NCBI GenBank assembly: GCA_038101125.1
Contig: JAYNVZ010000006.1
Coordinates: 1-51,261 of the forward strand
Direction: 5' to 3'
Length of the DNA stretch: 51,261 nt
Source: GCA-2698665 sp038101125
Lineage (GTDB): Bacteria > Pseudomonadota > Gammaproteobacteria > GCA-002705445 > GCA-002716945
The notes beneath the pieces are model-generated. The model ran no database searches. It saw only the letters and a program-made list of their open reading frames with translations, and was not told the DNA's origin. Each line of letters begins with the position of its first letter. Position 1 is the stretch's first letter. This document shows, piece after piece, positions 1 to 7,602 of the stretch. Position numbers and translations under genes: made by a program.

Positions 1-9
1 TTAATCATA

Positions 10-777
10 TTAATTACACATAGTGCACTTCGGATCTTTGGAAATCCTGATTGTTCTAAAGTTGATATTTTTTACATCAACTAGTAACAACTTGCTTTCT
101 AATGTGTCTCCAAAATTTAATAATAGTTTGATGCTTTCTAGTGCCTGTATATTGCCAATTATTCCAGTTAACATAGATAAAACGCCCTGATCCATACATG
201 AATTTTCTTTATCATCTACATCAGCGTAAAGGCAATTATAACAGGGTCTATTGGCCAGATCATTCCTAAATACAGAAACCTGCCCTTCCATTTTCTCTGC
301 TGCTCCCATAATTAATGGTTTTTTGTATTTGATAGTGGCCTTGTTAATAATAGATCTAGTCGAAAAGTTATCGGTAGCATCTATAACTAGGTCTGCATCT
401 TTTAATAAATTACTCGAATGCATTGAGAATTTTATGTTATGTTTCTGAATAACCAAGTCAGAGTTAAGAGTTTTTAGTTTTTGCTCAACAGCATCAACTT
501 TATTTTTTCCTATGTCACTGCATGTATATAGTATTTGCCTTTGTAAATTTGTATCCTCGATAATATCGTTATCAATAATAGATAATTTACCTAACCCAGA
601 TGTTGCTAAGTATTGAGCAATAGGACAACCTAAGCCTCCAAGCCCTATCAACACTATATGCTTTGTACTAAGAATCTCTATTCCTTCAGTCTGAATATCT
701 TCTAAGAGAATATGCTTGTTGAAAGCTAGTAAGTCTTTGTCTGATAGGTTTATTTTATTTCTCAGTTTTTCTTTCAT
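10..777 (-). CDS. MoeB/ThiF/HesA-family adenylyltransferase (E1-like)
   Basis: This 255-residue protein belongs to the ubiquitin-activating E1-like family that adenylates the C-terminal glycine of a sulfur-carrier protein (MoaD or ThiS). The nucleotide-binding loop GLGGLGCP is at about 45-52, the acidic DNDIIEDTNLQRQ segment with the conserved Arg at about 69-81, and VIDATDN at about 131-137. Two CxxC pairs (about 179/182 and 251/254) fit the structural zinc site, and a further Cys near 194 lies before the GVLSMLTGIIG helix. The length is normal for bacterial MoeB/ThiF. No MoaD or ThiS gene is adjacent; thiC lies far away at 34188-35981, so sequence alone does not separate molybdopterin from thiamine or another sulfur-transfer role. 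The family call is firm, the substrate is not. Confidence 0.85.
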   Translation of the reverse strand: MKEKLRNKINLSDKDLLAFNKHILLEDIQTEGIEILSTKHIVLIGLGGLGCPIAQYLATSGLGKLSIIDNDIIEDTNLQRQILYTCSDIGKNKVDAVEQKLKTLNSDLVIQKHNIKFSMHSSNLLKDADLVIDATDNFSTRSIINKATIKYKKPLIMGAAEKMEGQVSVFRNDLANRPCYNCLYADVDDKENSCMDQGVLSMLTGIIGNIQALESIKLLLNFGDTLESKLLLVDVKNINFRTIRISKDPKCTMCN

Positions 778-858
778 TAAATTTTTCTAGTTGCTCTTTT
801 TTCTCTTCTTATAGAAAATATTATTTATAAACATAATATGAAATAAAAAAGATTATTT

Positions 859-868
859 NNNNNNNNNN
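859..868. other. Assembly gap (10 N)
   Basis: A run of exactly ten N, the usual scaffold placeholder, so its true length is unknown. It falls inside the 3' end of the DUF1244 gene. The flanks (…gattattt and tcccatag…) share no obvious overlap. Confidence 0.97.
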
Positions 869-1076
869 TCCCATAGATGATTTCCCTAGCTTCTTCATAT
901 GTCAATTTTTCACCTATTTTTTCGGCTTCAGCAACATACCATTTTGAGATACAATTACGACAAAAGTTTGCAAGATTCATCATATCAATATTTTGAATAT
1001 CTGGGTTTTGTCTTAAATGTTCCAGCAATCTCCTAAAGGTAGCAGATTCAATTTTAACTTTGTCATTATCCAACAT
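869..1076 (-). CDS. DUF1244 family protein, 3' end lost in assembly gap
   Basis: The 69 readable residues match the small DUF1244 family of alpha- and gammaproteobacteria, whose function is unknown. The signature NLANFCRNCISKWY is at about 35-48 and EEAREIIYG is at the end of the readable part. From memory the family continues with a short GMPYxEWK-like tail. The last codon before the ten-N gap begins with A, which is compatible with the expected Met. On the far side of the gap the minus strand reads AAATAATC, which could be the Lys codon and stop, so probably fewer than ten residues are missing; that is inference. The start at 1076 gives the usual N-terminus. It lies between the E1-like gene and an EamA exporter, and the neighbours give no functional hint. 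Confidence 0.8.
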
Positions 1077-1149
1077 ATATCACCTCTATTAGTTATGATA
1101 TTAATATACCATAAAATTAAGTTATCTATGTCTCTGTTGTTTTAGGTTT

Positions 1150-2040
1150 TTAAATTATTTTGCTTTTTTGAGATAATTGTATTCCAAAGATAATTACAAC
1201 TAACCCTATTAAATAGTTCCACATAGCACTTTCATTGAAAAATATCACTCCAAATAATATCGCCCATACGGGGATAAGATAATTCATCATTGAAATAAAG
1301 GTCGCCCCTGAAGACTGAAGAATCTGAAAATATATTATTGTGGCGATTGCTGTACAGAATACACCTAGAATAAAAACTGCTGAAACATGCCCAACACTTC
1401 CTACATTACTAGGTATTATATTCGAATTGAGACTAAGGTATATCAACATTATGGCGGCCGAGTATAATGTTACTCCTGTTGAAGCATTTAATGGATTTGT
1501 TATCTTAAATCTTTTTCCATAAACAGCTGCAAATGAATAAAATATAGCTCCTGATATAACCATTAGTTCAGATGATAAGCCGTCTAGTAAAGAGGTTTTA
1601 AGGTCTGCTTTTCCAGGTAAAATAAGTATAATTATGCCTATGAATGCTATCAGAAAACCAATTAACTTTTTCTTAGTCATCTGCTCATCATCTAAAAAAA
1701 AATGGGACAGAATTAATGTTGAAATTGGCATAGTTGACATTAATATTCCTGCTAATGAACTATCAATATCCATTTGACCATATGATATCAATAAAAATGG
1801 TGCCACTATACCCACAATACTCATAAACAAGTAGTATCTCCATTCAGACATTTTAATATCTACTTTTCTAAAAATTATTAGAATAAAAATAATCAGAACA
1901 ATAGCCGCGATCAATAACCTGCCTGTTACAAGTATTTCGGGTGTATATGCTTCTAGAGCAAACTTATTGAGTGTGAATGCCCCTCCCCAGATAGCTGACA
2001 ATAATAATAATAAGATACAATTTATTGTATATGAATTCAT
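1150..2040 (-). CDS. EamA/DMT-superfamily transporter
   Basis: A 296-residue, strongly hydrophobic protein of the drug/metabolite transporter superfamily, probably exporting a small metabolite across the inner membrane. Two repeated EamA halves of about five helices each are visible. The first begins with LLLLSAIWGGAFTLNKFALE (about 10-29), the second around residue 150 with SSELMVISGAIFYSFAAVYG. The length and the short lysine-ending tail are typical. Its start is 22 bases from the divergent MOSC gene, so the two probably share a promoter region. The substrate cannot be predicted from sequence. Confidence 0.85.
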   Translation of the reverse strand: MNSYTINCILLLLLSAIWGGAFTLNKFALEAYTPEILVTGRLLIAAIVLIIFILIIFRKVDIKMSEWRYYLFMSIVGIVAPFLLISYGQMDIDSSLAGILMSTMPISTLILSHFFLDDEQMTKKKLIGFLIAFIGIIILILPGKADLKTSLLDGLSSELMVISGAIFYSFAAVYGKRFKITNPLNASTGVTLYSAAIMLIYLSLNSNIIPSNVGSVGHVSAVFILGVFCTAIATIIYFQILQSSGATFISMMNYLIPVWAILFGVIFFNESAMWNYLIGLVVIIFGIQLSQKSKII

Positions 2041-2062
2041 CTTAAGTTATCCTTTTTTAATA

Positions 2063-2722
2063 ATGAAAATATTATCTATAAACGTGTCAGAGCCAAAAAA
2101 AATCGTCTTCAATGGTAAAGAGCTTATCACAAGTATATACAAAAAACCCATCAATGGTTCGGTAGATGTATCAGATATCGGAATATCAGGTGATAGACAA
2201 GCAGATATGAAAGTTCATGGTGGTTATGATAAAGCTGTGTATGCCTATTCTTATAAACACTATAAAAGGTGGTCCGATGAAATGGGGCAAGAATATAGTG
2301 AGTATGGACTAGTTGGAGAAAACCTAACTATAGATGATTTTGATGAAAAATCAGTAAAAATAGGTGATGAGTTTGAAGTTGGTAGCTGCATACTTCAAGT
2401 ATCCCAACCAAGAATACCATGTTTCAAAATAGGAATTAAAATGAATAGCCGAGAATTTCCTAAAAAATTTTCAACGAGTGGGCTTCTGGGCTCATATTTA
2501 AGAGTGATACGAAATGGATCGATACAAAGCGGTGATGAATTAAAATTAATTAAGACTGAGGAAAATAGCCTATCATTATTTGATATAGCTAGCATTTTAT
2601 TTAAAGATATAAACAATACAGAAAAGATGAAGGCTGCTCTAGATCTGAAATATTTAACTGAAGAAATAAAAGAAAGGTTTAGAGAACGTTTAATGAAACT
2701 TGGGGATTTTGACTCCCTATAA
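2063..2722 (+). CDS. MOSC domain protein (YiiM-like)
   Basis: This 219-residue protein resembles YiiM-type MOSC proteins, which transfer or reduce with a molybdenum cofactor (YiiM acts on N-hydroxylated compounds). Key features are GDRQADMKVHGGYDKAVYAY, the GLVGENLT segment and the conserved MOSC cysteine in QPRIPCFKIG. I chose the ATG at 2063, giving the typical MKILSINVS start; an upstream in-frame ATG at 1967 would add 32 residues that overlap the divergent EamA gene. Four bases after the stop begins the small zf-CHCC gene and then hisI, so the three may be co-transcribed. The E1-like MoeB/ThiF gene sits 1.3 kb away, the only other possible molybdenum-cofactor link here. Confidence 0.85.
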   Translation: MKILSINVSEPKKIVFNGKELITSIYKKPINGSVDVSDIGISGDRQADMKVHGGYDKAVYAYSYKHYKRWSDEMGQEYSEYGLVGENLTIDDFDEKSVKIGDEFEVGSCILQVSQPRIPCFKIGIKMNSREFPKKFSTSGLLGSYLRVIRNGSIQSGDELKLIKTEENSLSLFDIASILFKDINNTEKMKAALDLKYLTEEIKERFRERLMKLGDFDSL

Positions 2723-2725
2723 AAT

Positions 2726-2905
2726 ATGAGAATATCGAATATTAAAATTATTGAAGATAGTGTTAAATCTGTTAGCTGTACTGGTGATAAAGATAGTGGC
2801 TCACACCCACAAATTTTTTTAAAACTTAATGATGAAGAAGGCTCTATAGAGTGCTATTATTGTGGCAAGACATTTATACATAAGTCGAAATTTAAGAAAA
2901 AATAA
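2726..2905 (+). CDS. Small zinc-finger protein (zf-CHCC type)
   Basis: A 59-residue ORF starting with ATG at 2726, four bases after the MOSC stop, and overlapping the hisI start by one base. The translation carries a C-x8-H spacing (SCTGDKDSGSHP) followed by CYYCGKTF, which fits the C..H..CxxC zinc-ligand pattern of the zf-CHCC family (NDUFS6-like). The role of the bacterial free-standing members is unknown to me. The basic tail is KSKFKKK. Its tight coupling to hisI argues that it is a real gene, and the ligand pattern makes the family call fairly secure. Confidence 0.8.
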   Translation: MRISNIKIIEDSVKSVSCTGDKDSGSHPQIFLKLNDEEGSIECYYCGKTFIHKSKFKKK

Positions 2906-3360
2906 TGTTTAAAGAAAGAAAATCAGTAGAAGAAGTTGAAGAAGGGTTTAGTTTAAGCCCCAAGTTTAATGATCAAGGGTTCATACCTGTTGTTACAACA
3001 GATACAAAAACTGGTGTACTTCTCATGCATGCGTTTATGAATGCAGAAGCTCTAAAATTGACCATTGAAACAAAAGAGGCGCATTATTACAGTAGAAGTA
3101 GAAAATGTATTTGGCACAAAGGCGCGACAAGTGGATTTGTCCAAAAAGTTGATCAAATGTTAATTGATGATGACCAAGATTGTGTATGGATAAAAGTTAC
3201 AGTTGCAGGTAATGCAAGTTGCCATGTAGGCTATTTCTCATGTTTTTATAGAGAAATTAAATATGACGGCAAAAATGTTAAATTAAGTTTCACCGAGAAA
3301 GAAAAGGTCTTTGATCCTGATGATGTGTATGGTGATGCACCAAACCCTACTATTCTATAA
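2905..3360 (+). CDS. hisI: Phosphoribosyl-AMP cyclohydrolase
   Basis: HisI opens the adenine ring of phosphoribosyl-AMP in histidine biosynthesis. The family signature SRSRKCIWHKGATSG is at about 63-77. The acidic metal-binding stretch IDDDQD (about 87-92) and cysteines at about 93, 106 and 113 (GNASCHVGYFSCF) supply the Mg/Zn sites. At 151 residues it is the monofunctional form without a fused HisE pyrophosphohydrolase domain, so HisE must be elsewhere. The start codon overlaps the stop of the zf-CHCC gene. The stop overlaps by 6 bases with the end of a convergent small membrane-protein ORF. Confidence 0.93.
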   Translation: MFKERKSVEEVEEGFSLSPKFNDQGFIPVVTTDTKTGVLLMHAFMNAEALKLTIETKEAHYYSRSRKCIWHKGATSGFVQKVDQMLIDDDQDCVWIKVTVAGNASCHVGYFSCFYREIKYDGKNVKLSFTEKEKVFDPDDVYGDAPNPTIL

Positions 3361-3597
3361 ATTATTTAGGTTTAGGTTTTGGCTAAAGAACTGTGCTAGA
3401 ACACCTGTTAGATAGCAAATAATCAAAACATACACTGGGCCCATGTATTGCATAGTATCAATAAAATAGCCTACGGAGCCTATTACAAAATTATAATTAG
3501 ACACATAACCTTGAGTAAAATAAATAAATATTAGAACAGGGACCAAGATTAATGATCCGATAATAGTACTTTTTATAAATTTTTTAAAAAATAACAT
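3355..3597 (-). CDS. Small membrane protein, weakly DUF502-like
   Basis: An 80-residue hydrophobic ORF with two likely membrane helices (about 10-30 and 52-70). The N-terminus (KKFIKSTIIGSLILVPVLIF) and the second helix preceded by YMGPVYVLIICYLTGVLA resemble the first 80 residues of DUF502 membrane proteins, but the long C-terminal domain of that family is absent. It ends inside the last codons of hisI and starts 11 bases from the divergent RibD-like gene. It fills what would otherwise be a 250-base gap, which supports it being real. It may be a natural short form or a decayed remnant; I cannot tell which. Confidence 0.5.
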   Translation of the reverse strand: MLFFKKFIKSTIIGSLILVPVLIFIYFTQGYVSNYNFVIGSVGYFIDTMQYMGPVYVLIICYLTGVLAQFFSQNLNLNNL

Positions 3598-3608
3598 ATA
3601 ATTAAAAA

Positions 3609-4472
3609 ATGGTTAATAAACTTAGTATAACAAAGAAATCTTCATGGTCACTAGTTTTAGCGGCAAAAGAAACAGTATATGATGAAGAGAAACATTCTTC
3701 CCTGATATCTATAGAAAAAACTATTAGAGGGGTAAAATACACCCTAGCATATGATAGAAATTCTGAGACGATACCTAAGTGTAATTTTATAATGGATAAT
3801 TATAGTGAAATGCTATTTTCAACATTTCTTCCTATTATATTCAATAATCACCATAAACCATTTTTTGTAGCTCATTTAGCACAAACTCTTGATGGGTTTA
3901 TTGCAACTGATTCTGGTGAATCAAAATATATTAGTTCCAAAGAAAACCTCACTCATATTCATATGATCAGGGCAATCTCTGATGTTATAATGGTAGGAAG
4001 CAAAACTGTAGCACTCGATAATCCTGAGCTAACCACTAGGTTTGTCAAAGGGCCAAGCCCGATGAGAATAATTATAGATAAAGATAATAGATTATCTAAT
4101 AAATATAACGTTTTCAAAAATTCTGATTCTAATGGTTATAAAATTATAAGTGATAAAATAAAAACAAAAGAAGATAATATTTTCCAGCTGCCTTTGGATA
4201 AAGGACGATTTAATGAGCAAGATATTATCTTGCTGCTAAGTAAGTTAAAGAAAAAAGTGATATTTATAGAGGGTGGCGGAGTAACAGTTTCAGATTTCTA
4301 TAACAGAAACATTTTAAATAGGCTTCACTTATGCATTAGTCCAAGTATTCTTGGTAAAGGGAGGCCTAGCTTTATAACAAAAACAAAACAATCACTAGAT
4401 GAAGCTAAATGTCATAAAACTAAATATTTTAAAATGGGTCAAGATATGCTTTGTGATATCAAACTATCTTGA
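3609..4472 (+). CDS. RibD C-terminal-type (dihydrofolate-reductase fold) reductase with N-terminal extension
   Basis: The last 200 residues form a RibD_C-type NADPH-dependent pyrimidine/pterin reductase: AHLAQTLDGFIA (about 88-99), GSKTVALDNPELTTR (about 130-144), IEGGGVTVSDF (about 220-230) and ILGKGRPSF (about 247-255). There is no deaminase domain. Instead about 85 residues of unrecognised sequence precede the reductase, as I recall for a group of RibD-family proteins encoded beside PTPS-like and MDR genes in alphaproteobacteria. It is convergent with the membrane-protein gene of the accessory cluster (9-base overlap) and is probably a functional member of it. A role in reducing a pterin- or riboflavin-precursor-like substrate is inference. 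Confidence 0.8.
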   Translation: MVNKLSITKKSSWSLVLAAKETVYDEEKHSSLISIEKTIRGVKYTLAYDRNSETIPKCNFIMDNYSEMLFSTFLPIIFNNHHKPFFVAHLAQTLDGFIATDSGESKYISSKENLTHIHMIRAISDVIMVGSKTVALDNPELTTRFVKGPSPMRIIIDKDNRLSNKYNVFKNSDSNGYKIISDKIKTKEDNIFQLPLDKGRFNEQDIILLLSKLKKKVIFIEGGGVTVSDFYNRNILNRLHLCISPSILGKGRPSFITKTKQSLDEAKCHKTKYFKMGQDMLCDIKLS

Positions 4473-5357
4473 TTTAAGTCTTACTAAAAAGTATAAGCCA
4501 GGTAAAGAACAAATGAGATTTAATATCCCATACATTATAGCAACACTTATACTTACTGATGCAGATAAGCCCAATAGAAAAGATATTAATAGAGCTGCAA
4601 ACTCTCTAACTCCCCAACCGCCAATACTAACAGGCAAAGTCATAGAGAATAGTATTATTGGAGTGAAAACTAAAAACGAAAAATAATCTATGTTCAAGCC
4701 AAGAGAAACTGCAGATATTATATATATAAAAATATAAGACATCATTACAAAAAAAGACAATACTGTATGTCTCCAGAAAACCTCTCCTGTAAAAACAGTT
4801 AGAAAATTATTTCCATAGTGCTTACTTCTTATATATTTTCTTAGTTTGTTATTAAAGATATATTTCAGGAAATAGAATGCGGCAATTAAAGGTAAAAATA
4901 AATAAGAAAAAGCAATGTATTTCTGATGAATGATAAAATATAAGCCCAAGGATAAGATAAAAAATGATAAGAGCATTAGCTGGCCCGATAATCTCTCATA
5001 TACAACTGATTGAAAGGACCTTCCCACTCTAAAGATCTCTTTTTTATCATCAATATGATGATAAATTCTAAAAATATCGCCCATAATACCACCTGGTAAG
5101 ATATTATTCATAAATGTTGAAATATAATAAAACTTGATTGAGTTAATGAAACTAATATCAAGGTTTGTATGTTTAGAAATATACTTCCACCTATATGCAG
5201 ATAATATGTACTGTATAATACTTATGAAAATGATTAATATTATATAATTAATATTAACTAATTTAATTGTATCAATTATATCTTTACCGTAATTGATAAA
5301 AAGAATATAAATTAATCCTAAAGAAATTATATATTTACATATATCTATTATTTTCAT
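4464..5357 (-). CDS. YbhN/UPF0104-family membrane protein (LPG synthase TM-domain type)
   Basis: A 297-residue polytopic inner-membrane protein of the lysylphosphatidylglycerol-synthetase transmembrane family. It contains about seven or eight helices, the GGIMGDIFRIYHH motif (about 93-105) and SIGGWGVREFAALL towards the C-terminus, both typical of this family. Members are thought to flip or handle lipids, and in glycolipid clusters they often sit beside glycosyltransferases. It is the last gene of a five-gene minus-strand operon; its start shares one base with the stop of the upstream methyltransferase gene. It lacks the soluble aminoacyl-transferase domain of MprF, so lipid lysinylation is unlikely. 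Confidence 0.8.
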   Translation of the reverse strand: MKIIDICKYIISLGLIYILFINYGKDIIDTIKLVNINYIILIIFISIIQYILSAYRWKYISKHTNLDISFINSIKFYYISTFMNNILPGGIMGDIFRIYHHIDDKKEIFRVGRSFQSVVYERLSGQLMLLSFFILSLGLYFIIHQKYIAFSYLFLPLIAAFYFLKYIFNNKLRKYIRSKHYGNNFLTVFTGEVFWRHTVLSFFVMMSYIFIYIISAVSLGLNIDYFSFLVFTPIILFSMTLPVSIGGWGVREFAALLISFLLGLSASVSISVAIMYGILNLICSLPGLYFLVRLKSR

Positions 5358-6229
5358 TATGTCTCGATCAATATATCTTTATGACCAACCACCAAATTAC
5401 TGTTTTTATTTTCTATGTCATTTTGTTTAGATTTCAACCAATCTTCCAAGATATATTTATCAGTCAATTCAAATTTTTTTAAAGGTTTGTAAATTGTATT
5501 GAGATATGCTTTTTGAAATATCCTTGAATCATTATCATGTGAGTCAACAGACCATGATGAATCAGCTATATAACTTTTATAATCATTCTTTTTGGCGAGA
5601 TTCTTAATGAAGTTTATGCTATTCAGGCCCAAGGCAACACCTGTTGTTTTTTCTTGTTTCTGATGCTGATTGAACATTGAAACTATATACTTATCATGTT
5701 TATTTTTATTCTTCCATTTAACTCTCCCATCAAAACATATAGAAAAATATAGATTAGTGCCTTTATCAATTTTATCAAATAAATATTTAATAAATTTTTT
5801 AGACAACAGATCTGACACAGCGGAAAAGCTTACTAGATTATAATCATTGATAATATCAATAGATTTATAAAAATCTTGTTTTCTTAATGTAATAAAACCA
5901 TCTTTATTATTTCTTATATTCTGAATTCTGTATGACATCATATTATCTTTTTTAAGAGATAAAGACATCTTTGATAAATAGCTTTTTGTTCTAGGGTAAA
6001 AGCTTTTCAGCAATGCTTCATCATTATCAATAATTAGGAAATCATCATATATAATATTTTTGTAGTGACACCATCTAAGAAAAGAACCATTACCACCCCC
6101 AAGGTCTATGACTTTTTTTAAGTTCATTTTATTATTTTTATATAGATTTTGAAGCAAATCACTTCTAGATAACATATCATATGATTCTCTCAAATTAATC
6201 CAAGTGGTCGTAAATTTATTAGCTTGCAT
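5357..6229 (-). CDS. Class I SAM-dependent methyltransferase of the accessory cluster
   Basis: A 290-residue protein with a Rossmann-type SAM site, VIDLGGGNGSFLRWC, followed by IIDNDEALL as the acidic motif II. Further on are the family features LVSFSAVSDLLS, YFSICFDGRVKW and FNQHQKQEKTTGVALG. I chose the ATG at 6229 (MQANKFTTTW…); the longest reading frame starts at 6325 but lies inside the upstream glycosyltransferase gene. With this choice the overlap is 11 bases. The substrate is unknown; within the cluster it could methylate the pterin-like or glycosylated product. The aromatic, Lys- and Asn-rich middle (about 140-200) is unusual in composition but not broken. Confidence 0.75.
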   Translation of the reverse strand: MQANKFTTTWINLRESYDMLSRSDLLQNLYKNNKMNLKKVIDLGGGNGSFLRWCHYKNIIYDDFLIIDNDEALLKSFYPRTKSYLSKMSLSLKKDNMMSYRIQNIRNNKDGFITLRKQDFYKSIDIINDYNLVSFSAVSDLLSKKFIKYLFDKIDKGTNLYFSICFDGRVKWKNKNKHDKYIVSMFNQHQKQEKTTGVALGLNSINFIKNLAKKNDYKSYIADSSWSVDSHDNDSRIFQKAYLNTIYKPLKKFELTDKYILEDWLKSKQNDIENKNSNLVVGHKDILIET

Positions 6230-7205
6230 ATAATGCCCTTTTAAAAATTTTAGCAGTAGTGCTCCAATTATAATATCTAAGTTTACTATTACTGATATAC
6301 GGTTCTGATAATAAACTATATTCAATTGCCTCTGCTAATTTTTTACTATCATCCTTAGGGAAAAAAGTAACTTTTCCACCTTGTAAAGCTTCTTTTAAGA
6401 CCGGTAGATCACTAGTGATAACATTCATACCCAATGCACAAGCTTCAACAAGGGAGATACCAAAACCCTCATAAGAGGTGGGTAATACGAATATCTTTGA
6501 GTTGAGCATATACTTCATCTTAGCATCATCAGAAATATTTCCTAAAAATGTTATATTCTCTGATAGTTTATATTTTTCTATTTGGCTAATGAGTTTAAGA
6601 TAATAAATATCATTTTTTGAATACTTGCCAATAATATTAAGGTGCCACGTATGTTTAATTTTTGATAGGGATTCAATCAGAACATCATAACCTTTACGTT
6701 CTATTACATTACCTACAGTTAGTATATTTGTTGAATTTAAGTTCGTTTTATTTGAATAATATTTATCATCAATACCTGGATATGCAACTTCTGTTTTAAC
6801 GATTCTATCTATTAGTGAATTTATTACCTTTTTCATATAAAAACTAACAGTTATTATTGATTTAGAATTACTAAAAGCTCTCCTTTCGTTAAAGTATAAA
6901 TTTAAGTTTGACATTTTACCTTCCCTTTTTTCTAGACAACATGGATGATGAACTAATATGTGTATATTTTTATTAAATAAAAAAGATATTCTATTCGCTA
7001 AATAACCATCAATGAGAATGATCGATTTTTTGGGCATGTTATTAACTAAACTCAATAGTTTCATCTGAGTAATAGAATTTGAAACAATTATTTTTTTCGC
7101 AGGGACATGAAGTTTTTTTAAATATTTACATACTTCATGATCATATAATGTTCCACCAGTTGTAGTACCTTCAAATTCAGGGAAAATAAAAAATAGTTTT
7201 TTCAT
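6219..7205 (-). CDS. GT4-family glycosyltransferase
   Basis: A 328-residue GT-B glycosyltransferase. The N-terminal domain starts with LFFIFPEFEGTTTGGTLYDH. The C-terminal domain has GNVIERKGYDVLIESL, the typical start of the GT4 nucleotide-sugar domain, and the E-x7-E element in YEGFGISLVEACALG. It is rather short for GT4 (usually 350-400). It lies four bases downstream of the PTPS-like gene and overlaps the methyltransferase gene by 11 bases, so it belongs to the same operon. Donor and acceptor cannot be read from sequence. Pterin glycosylation is known in other bacteria and is one hypothesis. Confidence 0.82.
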   Translation of the reverse strand: MKKLFFIFPEFEGTTTGGTLYDHEVCKYLKKLHVPAKKIIVSNSITQMKLLSLVNNMPKKSIILIDGYLANRISFLFNKNIHILVHHPCCLEKREGKMSNLNLYFNERRAFSNSKSIITVSFYMKKVINSLIDRIVKTEVAYPGIDDKYYSNKTNLNSTNILTVGNVIERKGYDVLIESLSKIKHTWHLNIIGKYSKNDIYYLKLISQIEKYKLSENITFLGNISDDAKMKYMLNSKIFVLPTSYEGFGISLVEACALGMNVITSDLPVLKEALQGGKVTFFPKDDSKKLAEAIEYSLLSEPYISNSKLRYYNWSTTAKIFKRALYAS

Positions 7206-7209
7206 TCAT

Positions 7210-7602
7210 TTATATTATTTTTTCATAAGAGGCAGAAGCTATATGGGATTCATTGAGTATCATTTTGATACTATATATTTTTGATATATTAGTTTCTTCT
7301 TTATTTAGTTTTTCGATAAAATCATTTGTTAGTTGATATGCTAAAAATTCTGTAGTTGTAATAAATCCTTTTAAAGACTCTACTTCATCAAGATTCTTAT
7401 AATTATATTTATTAATACATTCTTTTAGCAATTTAGATGCAAGTCCAATATCTATAACAACATTCATGCTAGAAAGTTCATTACTGCTTACTATAAGATC
7501 AATCACATATGTGGCTCCATGTAGATTTTTAGCTGGACCAAAGAATTCGTTATTAAGGCTATGTGCTATAAATAAATTATCCCTGACTTTAACTTCGTAC
7601 AT
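7210..7602 (-). CDS. 6-pyruvoyl-tetrahydropterin synthase/QueD-like protein, atypical active site
   Basis: A 130-residue protein with the PTPS (T-fold) pattern: FIAHSLNNEF (about 11-20), AKNLHGATYVIDL (about 24-36), VVIDIGLASKLL (about 48-59), NLDEVESL, TTTEFLAYQL and the C-terminal NESHIASASYE. Canonical QueD/PTPS enzymes have Cys a few residues before a LHGH zinc motif and a LDH element. Here Ala replaces the Cys, HGA replaces HGH, and LDE replaces LDH, so the standard reaction is doubtful. From memory, the same changes occur in a group of homologues linked to MDR and RibD genes, suggesting a conserved new chemistry rather than decay. It overlaps the MDR gene by 14 bases. Confidence 0.8.
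   Translation of the reverse strand: MYEVKVRDNLFIAHSLNNEFFGPAKNLHGATYVIDLIVSSNELSSMNVVIDIGLASKLLKECINKYNYKNLDEVESLKGFITTTEFLAYQLTNDFIEKLNKEETNISKIYSIKMILNESHIASASYEKII

Noticed and set aside
10..777. Calling the E1-like gene thiF because thiC is in the window
   Set aside because: It is more than 33 kb from thiC, with no thiS, thiG or thiE next to it; MoeB is equally likely.
4399..4686. 95-residue plus-strand ORF at the end of the RibD-like gene
   Set aside because: It runs through the antisense of the YbhN-like gene and lacks any domain; both overlapping genes are well supported.
4464..5357. MprF lysylphosphatidylglycerol synthetase
   Set aside because: Only the transmembrane half is present; no GNAT-like aminoacyl-transferase domain follows.
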